Source: Gigaspora margarita (taxonomy: Eukaryota; Glomeromycota; Glomeromycetes; Diversisporales; Gigasporaceae). From it: a DNA stretch of 64,000 bases. Made by a program: the position numbers and the translations under genes. This document shows, piece after piece, positions 24,357 to 36,627 of this stretch. The number at the start of each line of letters is the position of its first letter. The first letter of the stretch is position 1. The stretch spans positions 297,723-361,722 of the forward strand of contig WTPW01000070.1 of the NCBI GenBank assembly GCA_009809945.1, read 5' to 3'. Under the pieces are notes generated by a model. The model ran no database searches, was not told where the DNA came from, and was given only the letters and a program-made list of their open reading frames with translations.

Positions 24357-27300
24357 ATGCTGCCTTTTCGTTATATACTTCCGCAACCTGCTGCAAATAC
24401 TGAAAACATTCAAAAATATGATAATGATAACGAACAACAGAAAACTCGACGAACAAGAGCTTCGACAAACAGACCACGAAGATTATATAGAATTGGTCTA
24501 AATTTTCATGAACCGCTTTGACAGGACCCCGAAATCTACATAGATAGGTCAGGTTAATTATAGGGTTACTAAAAAAAGAAAGATCTGCAGAAAAAACTTC
24601 AAAAATAAGCAAAAAATTACTATAAAAAGAAAAGATCTGCATAAAAAACCTCAAAAATAAGCAAACTCATACCTGACCTATCTATATATATTTTGGGGTC
24701 CTGCTTTGACCATTCGTCATACTTTGAAACCTTCTCGCATTTGTTCTTATTGTGATGCTAAACTTTTCTACAGTGAAACAGAAGGAATATGTTGTATTAG
24801 AGGAAAGATTAAGTAAGATGAAAAAAAAATAAATTGTTATAAACCATGTCAATTGTATTTATAAAAAAAAATTATATTATTATACTAATATACTTATAAT
24901 AGATTGGCTTCGACTGAACAAATTTCGCGTTTAAAAGATTTGTTCACAAGACCAGATAAATTGGGAATGAGTTCTGCATTAATATTCATGCTTATAATAC
25001 ATTTTTTGCGTTTACATCTATGGGTGTCAAAATAGATAACACTCTTGCTAATGGTAAAAATAATTTTATTTACAAAAATCTAATTAATATGGATAACAAA
25101 ATTATTAATGATAATACATGCATATTTTTTATAAATAAAATCATCGCATATTGATATAATTTTTACTAATTCATTAACAGGTAAAGATGGTGTATATATG
25201 TTTCGTATTCAGGGTAGTTTGTATCACTCGATAGGATCTCTTTTGCCAGATAATGAAACACCAAGATTTCTTCAGTTATATATTTATGACACTGATCATG
25301 AAACAGATAACAGGATTAATATTATGCCTAAGCTTCGTCGTGATACACTAGATATTCTCAAATCAATTTTAGACCAAAATAATCCATTTGTTTTTAATTT
25401 TTGCTCAATTGCTTCGCATAACTCCATAAGAAATCTTTGGCTTATTATCAAAGCTGACCATGGCCTTGATCAACAAATATACAATAATCCAACAGTTTCA
25501 CAAGTTGCAGCAATATGGGTAGAAGGTCATGAACCCTCAAAATTCATGAAACGAGATATTATAGTAAAATCAAGATCCAATGGTTTACAATGCATTTCTG
25601 AGTTGAGTGGGTCTTACGATCTACTTCAGTATCTTTTTTTTCCCACGTGGTGAGCATGGTTGGCACCCTGAGATACTACAAAATTTGTCACAGAAAAAAG
25701 TAACAACAAGACAATACTATGCATACAAGTTACAAGTACGACAAAATTCTCTCTCATTACTTCATCTTGAAGGAAGACTTTTTCAACAGTATATTGTAGA
25801 TAATTATATCATAATTGAGTCCGAACGGCTTAATTATTTAAGGTTAAATCAAGATAAACTTTGCAAAGACTTTACCAAGGTTTGCACGATTCATACCATT
25901 CAGGAATTACAGATGCATCAAATGTCAGTACTCGAACTATCCTACCTTCATCTTTTATGGGAAGTTCTCATGATCTATATCAGAGATATCAAGACTCTAT
26001 GGCCTTAGTGCAAACTTTTGGTAAACCCGACTTATTCATCACAATTACCTGTAATCCTAAGTGGCCCGAGGTCTTTTCTGAACTTATACGTGGACAAACT
26101 TCGCAGGACAGACCTGACATTACAGGTATATGTACATAAATTGACTCTAACATGGATTTATATAAATTTAGATTACATATATATATATCTTTTCTTATTT
26201 AATTCTAATTTTTTTAAAATAATAATTTTGCATATTAATTCTGTAGCACGAATTTTTTAAGCCAAATTAAAAGAAATTACAGAAGATATCTTTAAAAGAA
26301 ACTTATTTGGGCATGTAATAGCACATATGCATGTTGTAGAGTTTCAGAAACGCGGACTTCCACATGCACACTTATTAGTAATCATTCACCAAGATGATAA
26401 ATATCATGGAGCTGACTGTTATGATACTATAGTGTCTGCAGAGATTCCGGATCTGAGAACAGAACCTAGATTATACAAAGTGTAGTCACTCACATGATGC
26501 ATGGACCATGTGGACACTTAAATCCAAAGGCACCCTGTATGAAAAATGGTATATGTTCTAAATGTTATCCTAAGAAATTTATTCAAGCAACAAAGGAAGG
26601 TAATAATTCTTATCCAGTGTATCGCCGTCAAGATAATGGACACAGAGTACTGTGCAGAAGAGCATGGTTAGATAATCATTGGGTTGTTTCTTATAACCCT
26701 TATCTAATATTTAAATATAATTGCCACATCAATATTGAAATTTGTTCAAGCGTAAAGTCAGTCAAGTATTTATACAAATACGTATACAAAGGACATGACA
26801 GAGCTGCACTTCATATAACAAATGATGAAATTAATCAATATATTGATGCTCAATGGATTTCTGCTTTGGAAGCCTGCTGGAGAATTTTTAGTTTTGACAT
26901 GTCACAAATAAATCTGTCAGTAGTACATTTACAAATTCACTTACCGTATCAACAAACTGTAATTTTTTCCCAAAACGTTGGACTTGATAATATTATCAAT
27001 AATGATAAATATAAAAAAACAATGTTAACTGAGTACTTTAAGATGAACAAAAGTGATCCTAATGCTAAAAATTATTTTTAACACAAATTTCCGCATCATT
27101 ACGTTTGGAATAAGATGAACAGAAAATGGACAAAATGTTTTCAAGGAAATGTAATCAGAAGAATATACACTATAAATCCTAATGAAGGAGAAAAATATTA
27201 TTTGAGGTTACTACTCAATCATGTTAAAGGGGCCACTTCCTTTACTAATCTAAAAAAAGTTTAAAATTATATATGTAAGACCTTTCAAGAAAGTGCAATG

Positions 27301-29089
27301 AAATGTAGAATTATAGAAATTGAAAACCCGTATGGTAGTACTATAAAAGAAGCTGCAGAATTCCAGATGCCATATACTTTACGATGGTTATTTGCAATTA
27401 TATTGGCATTTGGGGAACCAGGAAATGTTCAAACATTATGGAATGACAGTTTTGATGATATGTCCGAAGACTTTAAAATGAATGGTGTTCCTGATGGTCA
27501 ACATCGAGTCAATGCAATCCTTCTTCACATCAAAAGTATTTTAGAAAATTATAGCAAAAAATTAGAAGAATTTGATCTTCCTTTACTCAACTTAACTGAA
27601 GAACAAGGCCAAGAAAAACTACCCAAGCTTATATTAGAAGAACTAAACTTTACAATAAATGATAGTGATTTGGAAAAAATAGCAATGTTAAATGAAAGTC
27701 AAAAACTAATATTTGACAAAGTCATAGAATATATTGAACAAAACCGACCTGGTTTCTTCTTTGTCGATGGTCCAGCAGGGTCAGGAAAAACTTTTCTGTA
27801 CCTCTGTTTACTTAGTAAAATACGTTCACAATTATTTATAGTTCTTGTGACAGCTTTATCTGGTATTGCTGCATTAATTATGCCCGGAGGGCAAACTGCC
27901 CATTCACGATTCAATATACCTTTAACTCCTGAAGCAAAATTGACATGTAATATAAGCAAACAAAGCCAATTAGCCACATTATTACGTTTAGCTAAGTTGA
28001 TTATATGGGATGAAATTCCCATGGTGCATCGTTATGCTGTAGAAGCCTTAGACCAAATACTCAAGGATTTAATGAAATGCAATCTTCTGTTTGGTGGAAA
28101 ACTAATAGTATTTGGTTCATACTTCTGCCAAACATTACCTGTTGTTCCAAGAGGTAGCCGAGAACAAGTAATAAATGCTTCTTTGAAAAGTTCACCTTTA
28201 TGGTTCATAATAAAGATTTTTAAACTGCATATGAATATGAGAATTCAAAATAATCACAATAATTTTGAAAATTTTTTGTTAAATATTGGAAATGGAACTG
28301 AACCGACTATTAATGAAGATATGATTCGTGTTCCTGATAATATAGTTATATCCTGGAATGGTGAAAGCTCATTGCAAAATCTGATCGAATACATCTATCC
28401 AGATTTAACCAGAAATTATTTAGAAGCTTCCTATTTCTCTAACCGTGCTATTCTTACTGCTAAAAATGGATGTGTTGATCAAATTAACAACATGATCCTA
28501 GACCAAACGCCAGGTGATAGCATAATATATAAAAGTTATGATTCTGTTCCGGATGATACACGTGGACTCTACCAACAAGAATATCTTAATTCTATAACAC
28601 CGAGTGGCCTTCCTCCTCATGAATTGTGTCTAAAAACAGGTACACCAATTTTATGTCTTCGTAACCTAGATCCAGTAAATGGTTTATGCAATGGTACAAA
28701 GTTAATATACCAAGCATTTTATCCAAATATAATAAAAGCTACGATAGCTACAGGCAGTATCAAGGAAATACTGTATTTCTTCCACGAATACCATTAGTCA
28801 CTTTAGATAAAATCAAACTCCCTTTCAATTAAAAAGAAAACAATTCCCAATCAAACTCACCTTGGCATTAACAATCAACAAATCCCAAGGTCAGACACTA
28901 TCTTTCGTAGGACTTTACCTTTCTGAACACGTATTTACGCATGGACAACTTTATGTCACGTTCTCACGAGCCCGATCAGAACATAACACTAAAGTTTTAG
29001 TAAAAAATGGCAATATCCCTGGCAAACAAGGAACATTTACGCATAATGTCATGTATAAAGAAATTTTACAAACTAAAAAAAATTTCTAA
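24357..29089 (+). pseudogene. Helitron Rep/helicase gene, broken
   Basis: Rep/helicase proteins of this family nick and unwind DNA for rolling-circle transposition. In order: start at 24357; a CSYCDAKLFY zinc-finger-like motif after 24730; an intron at 25054-25180 (GT-AG); and the Helitron-like N-domain to about 26130. Then come the HUH-type motif GLPHAHLLV near 26350, the two-tyrosine motif KYLYKYVYKGHD near 26770, and the PIF1-like helicase from 27298 with Walker A GPAGSGKT (about 27772), Walker B LIIWDE and motif VI VTFSRARS near 28950. Motif III reads GSYFCQ instead of the usual GGDFRQ. Single-base frame changes or stops are seen near 25640, 25870, 26250, 26490, 27080 and 28760-28840, plus a MITE at 24523-24702. 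Confidence 0.85.
24523..24702. mobile_element. 180-bp MITE inside the Helitron first exon
   Basis: Ends AGGACCCCGAAAT and ATTTTGGGGTCCT belong to inverted repeats of about 31 bp (inner GATAGGTCAGG). It is flanked by the exact 8-bp duplication GCTTTGAC (24515-24522 and 24703-24710), as expected for a hAT-class MITE. Removing one repeat and the MITE joins the Helitron reading frame from NFHEPL to FTIRHTLKPS. Confidence 0.9.
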
Positions 29090-29827
29090 AAAAAAATTTG
29101 TAAATATTATTATATATTGAACATTCGAACATTAAAAAAAGTCAAAAAAAACAAAAAAAATCAAAAAAAAAGAAAAAAAACACCTGTAAATAGAATTATT
29201 GTAACAGAATGCAACAAGACATTAAAGTAATATTTAACATAGTATAAATATAACCTTAAAATAAACAATATCGTAAATAAAAACCATATATTTTTTATAA
29301 CAATAACTATACTAAATTGACCCCTTAGGTACATTAATTGACGATATGTATGCCTTTAGAAATTGATTCGAACATCGAGAAACATTAGTAATAAAAACTA
29401 TAAATTAATAGTTTAATATACACGTTTTAGAATCTATTCACATAACATACAATAACACAAAATAAATTCGTTTAAACAAAATCGCAACTTAATCTAACTA
29501 TAACTGATTCCATATAAAATTCACACAACCTTAACATAAAATATATAATAATAATAATAAATCTGAAAAATCCTTGATTCAAACTACAGTCAAAATAAAT
29601 TATAAAACTATATAAATAAAAAAATAAAAAACCAATTTACAAAATTTTGTAATCCTTATTCATACATATATAAATAAAATTAAAAATCACAAACTTAGAC
29701 GACAAAAGTAGATGAATATTTATTTAAAATATATGCATATAAATATCAAATCATTTACAAAATTGAATCAAAAAAAAAATCAAATTCTGCACAACTCTAA
29801 TACCATCTGTTCAAGACTTATAGGATC

Positions 29828-30914
29828 TTACACCACTATGCAAAGAGTGACCCACATAATTTTTCCATTTTTACTACCACATCTAGCATTTCTCTGACCG
29901 ATTTCTTCTTTTAACTCACCTTCAATATCATCACCCTTAACAACCTCATTAAAATTACCGCCATCATCTGACTTAAAATAATCATCATCTATAGTACCAA
30001 AAACATCTGAAAATTCAATAGAATCATTATCGTCTTCAACTCTAACACGTTTTGAAGACGTACTATCTAATACACCATTGGTCAAATTTGTTGATGATGA
30101 TCCCTCGGCCTTAGAAGTATCCTTAGGAATTTCATAAATATTACGGTGAGTAAAAAGAAGTTTTGAATGAATCGAGTTAACAGCTTCATTGGAATTACTA
30201 GAATTACTATCATCAGAATTTTTTCCTTTTAAAGAACTGATATCAACAAAATTAACCTCTTTAGCATAAACATAAAAATCATTATCAATAACCTCCATCT
30301 ACCAACAACAAAAACAAATGAATCTCGTGGACGAATAGAATTCTTCAAATGTGCAAGGCGAGAATTAGAATGCGGAAAAATGATTTTAACAATGAAATTC
30401 TGATCTTGAACAGCGTAATCGTTAACTAACACATTAAAAATAGCATTTTCATCATTTTCTTGCACTTTAGGCAACTCCTGGGTAACTCCAATCAAAGAAA
30501 CTTCCAAAGGGCATTTATTTAACTGAGCAACTCGATTAAGAACTGCAACTTCAGTCAAAATCGAAACTGTCATCTAATAGTAAAAAAAGATAAATAAAAT
30601 ATAATATTCTAAAATATTTGATTCATTACAACCAATACCTTGGGCCTTTTATTTCCACCATAAAATGAAGGTACAATTTTACCACCAATGGAATAAAAAT
30701 GATCTCTCTCAAAAATGGCCTGAGTTTCGAGGTCTCTCTCATTAAAATTAATAGGCACAAATAACACTATCTCAATTTCATTATCTTTACGACCAACTGG
30801 GTATTCACCAATAGCCCATACGACAATTAAGTTATTTTCTTCTTTAATAGTCTGACGAACAAGTTTTATCCTCACTATTGTATCTGCAAAGCACGGCATA
30901 ATGACACTCGACAA
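29828..30914 (-). pseudogene. Helitron-borne accessory gene, OB-fold/RPA-like candidate
   Basis: Exon 1 runs 30914-30639 (start MSSVIMPCFADTIVRI). An intron 30638-30574 (GTATTG...TTAG) keeps phase and joins RPK to MTVSILTEVAVL. Exon 2 continues to about 30300, where a one-base frame change separates VFVVG from MEVIDNDFYVYAKEVNF; the frame then runs to 29828. The predicted protein is about 340 residues with an acidic, serine/asparagine-rich C-terminus. It lies between the helicase gene and the 3' hairpin on the opposite strand, so it is cargo of the Helitron. I recall relatives of this sequence as frequent in Rhizophagus genomes. Plant and animal Helitrons often carry RPA-like single-strand-binding proteins, which suggests that role here, but no diagnostic motif was read. 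Confidence 0.65.
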
Positions 30915-31680
30915 AAAAACTTATAATAATAATAGTATAGTAATACTAATAATAATTAAACAAAGTCTAACTGGTAAGTCTGTTATCATCCAATAAATAC
31001 AAAAATACAAAATAAAAAATTTAAAAATGGATAACCCATTTATAAAAATAAATTTGAAGAAAACTAACTAATACATACATAAAATCTCAAACCCTTTCAT
31101 AACATGTGCATTTGGCAAATTGAATTAACTAAAACCAATTTCAATTACTAACAAAAATGAAGCGTAATCATAAGAAAATTTTCTAAAATTACTATATATA
31201 ATAAACTTACCATAAAAACCAACTCATATTACTAATCATAATGCCAAATTGTTACATTACTTCATAAACACGAAATCCTAATAAAATCAAACATTACAAT
31301 AAAAAATGTCATAACAACTATAATCATCCCAAAAACAAGCAATTAATAATAAATTAAATAATAAATAAAACCAACTAAAAGTAAACACCTAATTATAATC
31401 AACAATACATTATTCAAAACAAAGCAAATATTAGCAATACTTTACCCTTTACTTTAAATTCATAGAAAATATTCACACGCCAATTACATCATAAATTGTT
31501 CACGCATTTTAATTAAATACTAATCATACAAATTCAAATTCAACTAATTACGACATTTATAATAAACAAATATAATTAAAAAAATTTCATAATAATAATA
31601 GCAAATTAAACGTTTATATAATCACAACCAACAAACTTCACATGAAATACAAAAACACGTGACAAATTCGTCAAAAAAAA

Positions 31681-31812
31681 TTGAGAAAGGAAGAGAAAGA
31701 GATAGAGAAAAAAAAAGAAAGAAAAGAGAGAAAGGGAGAAAGAAAAGAAAAAGAGGAGAGAAAGAAAGAGGGGGGAGAAAGAAAGAGAGGAGAGAGAAAG
31801 AAGAGGGGGTGT
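31681..31812. repeat. 130-bp polypurine tract
   Basis: Almost only A and G on the plus strand (CT-rich on the minus strand). It lies about 770 bp upstream of the accessory gene start, where a CT-rich stretch could belong to its promoter region. Open frames across it on both strands are low-complexity artefacts. Confidence 0.55.
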
Positions 31813-31979
31813 AAAAATTGTCAAAAATGGCTTTTTTTTTTTTTTTTAAGTCTTTTCATACATTTTGTGGAATATATTTTTATAATCCATGGTAGATTAC
31901 GGATCAAATAAGCTTAAGAAATTTTGAACTCTGTTTTTTTTTTTTTTTTTTTTTTTAAGGATTAATTCACTATAAATCT

Positions 31980-32120
31980 TAAAATCCTCATGGATTGATC
32001 CATAGGTTGATCCGCCGTTTGATCATGGGCTGCCCCACAGGTAGACTAACAGTTTGACTATGGGTTGACCCGCGACTTGACCCACCCATTTCTAACTAAG
32101 TTACCAGATACTCAACCCAG
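31980..32120. repeat. GGTTGACCC short-word repeat in the Helitron 3' region
   Basis: GGTTGATCC, GGTTGACCC and TTGACCCAC words recur in both orientations across 140 bp, resembling the subterminal words of small hAT-like elements. No clean ends were fixed. The surrounding 30.9-33.0 kb is AT-rich Helitron interior without other genes. Confidence 0.4.
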
Positions 32121-33074
32121 GTCACAACACTACAAATACAAATTGAATTTTTTTAAATTACACCTGATCCTAAACTTTAATTACCTAAAAACTTCTGAAA
32201 ATCAAGTAAGGCCAGACCAAGATGATAATGTATTTTAAATTACCACCCTCACCCTCCAGAAGAGAGAGGGGGAAGAGGAAAGAAGCATGGTTTATATAGT
32301 AAATTTTAGAAATTTTTTTTTCAAAAAAAATTTTTAAAATTTTTTTTTTTAAAAAAAAATTTTAAAATTTATTCATAACTATAAAAAATTTTCTGAAATA
32401 TTCTATAATACTATAAATATCAATCTAAATATTTTTTACTAAGAACGGGGGAGGAGAGCTATAAAGAGAAGGGGTAATATAAAACACATAATCAACTTGC
32501 TCTGACCTAACAATAAATTTATCCTAAACTCTGAAATTTTCACCACATAATAATTTGAACATTCCAACCAACAACAACTAAAAAAACCTTAAAAATATAT
32601 TATGTTTTTCAAAAAAATACTACAAATACAGACTCTATAATAAATACACAATTTTCCCAACATCGAACCATACAAATAACAACATAAATTATAATTATCC
32701 ATTACAACAAAAAAATAACCGCAAAACTACATAAAAATAAAACAAATACTATCTATTTATCACAAAAATATGATAATCAAATTAATCTAGATAAAAAAAA
32801 ATAACTTATGAATTTAAAAAACCAATAACAAAATTACAAAACCCAATAATACAAAAAAATCTTATACTCAATCATACAGTTACAAAAAAAAAAGATCTGA
32901 CAATAATAAATTTCAACTATAAAAATTTAAATCTAAAATTAGTATAAATCAAATAATATATGTAAATATATATATAATTGTATAAATATCATACAAATTA
33001 ACAGACAAAAACAACAACCATTAACAATTACGAAATAAAACTCTACCAATCAAATTTTAAATAACTTTAAATAA

Positions 33075-33109
33075 GATGGGTGGCGCGAATGCGCCACCCA
33101 TCGCACTAG
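33075..33109 (+). terminator. Helitron 3' end: hairpin plus CTAG
   Basis: GATGGGTGGCGC and GCGCCACCCATC form a perfect 12-bp stem with loop GAAT; GCA then CTAG follows and T is the next base. This fits the family rule (hairpin, then CTRR, insertion between A and T). Confidence 0.9.
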
Positions 33110-33125
33110 TAAAATTATTAAAAAT

Positions 33126-33652
33126 AGGGAATTTTGCTATTTCCACCATGGTTACACAAAAGTTTCTATTTTTAGATTTTAATTTAATATTGTATATTAT
33201 AATTTTAATTATTTTCAATTGATACAACTTGATTTAGGTTACCAAAACAAGACTTGTGTAATGTTACATGACATTAGCGGCATGTAACCAAAAATTATTT
33301 TTGCAAAAACAATGCACTGGTCTTTGTGTAACATACATGCATATGTTGTGTAACCAATATATGTACTATGATTGGTAAATTTAGGGTTAGAGTGGGCCGG
33401 AATTATGTCTAACCCGCTAGGGGCATTATCATGATAGTGCCCACCAGCATTAAGCTTAATGCCGGCCAACCCAGGGTTAGGTTACCAAAATAAGACTTGT
33501 GTAATGTTACACAACATTAGGTAGCATGTAACCAAAAATTATTTTTGCAAAAACAATGCACTGGGCCTTTGTGTAACATAAGTGCATATATTATTTTGAA
33601 TTTTAAAAATAGAAAACCTTGTGTAACTATAGTAGAAATAGCAATACCCTAA
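33126..33652. mobile_element. MITE with ~48-bp imperfect inverted ends
   Basis: The left arm (TTTTGCTATTTCCACCATGG, GTTACACAA, CTATTTTTA) is mirrored at 33604-33650 (ACTATAGTAGAAATAGCAAT). Inside are two direct copies of a ~115-bp unit (33236-33350 and 33478-33590; AAGACTTGTGTAATGTTACA). Between them is a block rich in small palindromes: GGGCATTATCATGATAGTGCCC-like and GCATTAAGCTTAATGC. It begins 16 bases beyond the Helitron end. Confidence 0.7.
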
Positions 33653-33819
33653 AAATATTGTTCTACATGAAATTTTTTTTTTTTTTTAATTGGCGGTCAT
33701 GCTGTAATTTTATTTCTAGAAATTTTACATTTTCGGTACATATTTTTTTCTATATACCATGACTAAACTATGTCTTACCTGGTTACTCTAGGCACCTGTG
33801 TGTGACCTGTCAATCCAGA

Positions 33820-34216
33820 ATTTGTCTCCCTCCCTTTTTAGTAACTGGACCGGTAAGGAGATCTACAACATGCTCCTGAAGGCCGTAAGATCAGCGCCAC
33901 GAGTTCATGTAGTACCGTTAATTCCAGACTTATAGATCTCACATTACATCTCATGACTTCGGTTACTTCCAAATCGTGGTCCTAACACAGCCCACTTCGT
34001 TCACAGCCACTTCGTGAACCATTGTACATGTAGTGCTGCCGCAGCAGGTTCGTTTCTCAAGCCATTTTTTGTAATACTGCTGCAACCTTGCCCGTGTCTC
34101 AAGCCACTATTTTCAAACCGAACGGATAATTTTCCACTTTTTGGGCTCGTGGGGAATTGAACCAGTAAGCTCTTGATTTGCAACCTCGGAGCATAACCAC
34201 TATGCTATCGGCCCAG
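33820..34216 (-). mobile_element. tRNA-derived SINE, copy 2
   Basis: Reading the minus strand from 34216: GGGCCGATAGCATAGTGG and TTATGC form an A box, and GGTTCAATTCC is a B box. The body at 33980-33898 shares CGATTTGGA, TAACCGAAGTCATGAGATG, TAATGTGAG and TACTACATGAACTCGTGGC with copy 1. The middle and 3' tail are diverged and no target duplication was identified, so this copy is older or truncated. Confidence 0.75.
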
Positions 34217-34224
34217 AGGTCAAG

Positions 34225-34925
34225 TTCTACATAAAATTTTACTAATTGATCATAACTTCTTGTACCAAGTAAACTTGTTCAGCACCAAAAAATACATCAA
34301 ATTGGCATATTTTATTTTACTTTGCTTAAAATTTTAAGAAAAGATGCTTAAGTTTGGAAATTTTTATCAAAAATTCAAAATTAAGCATCTTTGACGCAAA
34401 TTTTAAGGAAAATAAAATAAAATATACCAATATGATGTATTTTTTGGTGCTAAACAAGTTTACTTAGTGTAAGAACTTATGATCAATTAGTAAAATTTAG
34501 AGAATCATAGAAATTTGTATAATTTTATTAATAAAATTATACAAATTTCTATGATNCTCTAAATTTTACTAATTGANNNTAACTTCTTGCTCTAAGTAAA
34601 CTTGTTTAGCACCAAAAAATACATCATATCGGTATATTTTATTTTAGTTTCCTTAAAATTTGCGTCAAAGATGCTTAATTTTGAATTTTTGATGAAAATT
34701 TCTAAAATTAAGCATCTTTTCTTCATATTTTAAGAAAAGTAAAATAAAATATGCCAATTTGATGTATTATTTGGTGCTAAACAAGTTTACTTAGTGCAAG
34801 AAGTTATGATCAATTAGTAAAATTTCATGCAAAATACGATTTTTAATAATTTCATTAATAAAATTATACAAAATGCTATGNTTNTCTAAATTTTACTAAN
34901 TGATTTATACTTCTCACTCTAAGTA
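34225..34925. repeat. Multiple foldback array (AATTTTACTAATTGAT family)
   Basis: Arms carrying ATTTTACTAATTGAT, AGTAAACTTGTTTAGCACC, AATACATCA and AAGCATCTTT alternate in orientation at least four times. A centre AATTTTATTAATAAAATT lies near 34526. Ambiguous bases at 34556, 34577-34579, 34881, 34884 and 34900 sit at repeat junctions, so the copy number could be an assembly compromise. Related single foldbacks lie near 11.3, 50.9 and 58.3 kb. Confidence 0.65.
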
Positions 34926-35112
34926 AACTTGTTTAGTATCAAAAAATACATATATTTTTATTTAGACTCAAACTAGTTTGCAAAATTTGACCAGCCCGAC
35001 CAAACTATGATAGAGTTTGAGTTTAATATAAAGTTTTAAATAATAGAATTTAGAGTTTGAGTCTGGTCTGGACCAGACCAAACCCGGACCCAAACCTAGA
35101 ATCACTAATTCA

Positions 35113-35262
35113 TATGAACACTAGACTGAACCTGAACATGTTCATGAACTTATGAATTGAACCTGAACTGAACCTGAACCTGCTCTAAAAGTTCAATACT
35201 GAACCTGAACCTGAACCTGAACTTGACCTAAGTTCAGTTCAGTTCAGGTTCATAGGAACACT
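35113..35262. repeat. GTTCAG/CTGAAC short-word inverted repeat, copy 3
   Basis: GAACCTGAAC words are followed by GTTCAGTTCAG words, with ATATGAACACTAG near the left and TTCATAGGAACACTA at the right end. Confidence 0.55.
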
Positions 35263-35449
35263 AATCGGGAGACATTGGAGAAAAAAATTAAATGGCAAAA
35301 ATGAAAAATTGGCACAACAGGAATTTAAAAAAAAAATTTTTTTGGAAAAATTGGGTCAGTGGGTTATGCAAACGAAAAATTAACTTTGCGTGGCCTAATA
35401 GTAGAACTTAATCATGTAACATAACATGTTATATATATTTAATTTCATG

Positions 35450-36530
35450 CAAATAGCAACACATCAACATTTAAAATCATGTCTATGAAAAATGCACAAA
35501 TTGCAACTGATATAAACCATATAAAGCTTGGTGTCAAACATGTGACCCTCAGAAAATAATACAAGAGTGAGCAAGTGGAAATAAGGATATTGATAATTGC
35601 ATTAAAGAATTTCAGCTTAAAGCCACATTTTATGAAAATGTAATCGAATAGATTTCTTTAATAAATTAGCAATATTTAAAAAAACGGTGATAGATTTTTT
35701 GCAATCTGGTTAGATGGAATACGATATTTGGAAGAATAAAAAAATGAAAATGATATATATGAATATAAACAGTCACATATACTATCATGCTTAGTGGAGA
35801 TTAAAACATTAACTGGTTCACTAGATATATTAAAAGAAGTAAGATTATATTATTGTAGTTTTTTTAATTAATAACTTATTTAAATAAATTTTACTTCTAT
35901 TTTCAAGTTTAAAAATCATATGCAATTAAAGGGTAAATTAGATAATCAATGTGTTTATCGATTAACTCAAAACATAACTACAAATATATATATGATAGTA
36001 TTTGATGAATTTGGTTCCAAAAGATTTAAATCGTATGGAAAATATGCAAATTGCAACCGATATAACACATCTGAAGCTTGGTGTCAATCATGTGACCTTC
36101 AGAAAATAATACAAGGGTGGACAAGTGGAAATAAGATGTCGATAATAATAATTGCATTAAAGAATTTCAACTTAAAGCCACATCTTATGAAGAAGTAATT
36201 GAATGGATTCCTTTTAATAAATTAGATAATATTCAAAATATTGGCAATAGATTCTTAGCAACTTGGTTAGATGGAATACGATATACGGAAAAATATAAAA
36301 TTAAAAATTATAAATATGAATACAAACAATCACATATACTATCATGCTTAATTAGATATATTTAAAAAAGTAATTTATATTATAATTATATATGCAGTTT
36401 ACTTAATTGATGTAACGTATTTATATAAATAAATTCCACTTATGTTTGTTAAGTTCAAAAATAATATGCGATTAGAGAATAAATTAAAGGATCAACAAAT
36501 ATATGGATTAACTCAAAACATAACTCTGTA
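35450..36530 (+). pseudogene. Tandem decayed kinase-derived modules
   Basis: Three successive units share one layout. Unit 1 is about 35450-35838. Unit 2 is 35908-36369 and partly open (MQLKGKLDNQCVYRLTQN, then YGKYANCNRYNTSEAWCQSC). Unit 3 begins at 36453 and breaks off near 36530. Splice-like borders repeat: donors at 35839 and 36370 and acceptors at 35907 and 36452, giving a 531-545-bp period. YANCNRYNTSEAWCQSCD, ending before WTSGNK, is recognisable as the zinc-ribbon-like segment preceding the kinase domain in glomeromycotan TKL kinases. EWIPFNKLDNIQNIG then leads directly into LATWLDGIR, so the glycine-rich loop is missing. Stops and frame changes in units 1 and 2 make a functional product unlikely. 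Confidence 0.7.
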
Positions 36531-36627
36531 ATTTTTTTTAAAACTAAGAAACCTCAGTTCAGAGTCAAGCAAATCAAATAATTAGGACAGTAAAATACCC
36601 TAATCTCTATATATGTTAATAAATCAA

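Larger units (their letters stand above)
24357..33109 (+). mobile_element. Helitron (rolling-circle transposon), decayed
   Basis: The element encodes a HUH-Rep/PIF1-type helicase (24357-29089), an opposite-strand accessory gene (29828-30914) and a 3' terminus of classic form. That terminus is a perfect 12-bp stem at 33075-33102 (GATGGGTGGCGC, loop GAAT) followed four bases later by CTAG (33106-33109) and the host T. The given start is the first ATG. The true 5' TC end lies upstream and was not fixed; a candidate TCTATATATT is near 23970. The gene is interrupted by a MITE and several frame breaks, so it is not autonomous now. Confidence 0.85.

Noticed and set aside
31606-31911. Charged K/E-rich protein or its complement
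   Set aside because: Pure polypurine/polypyrimidine low complexity.
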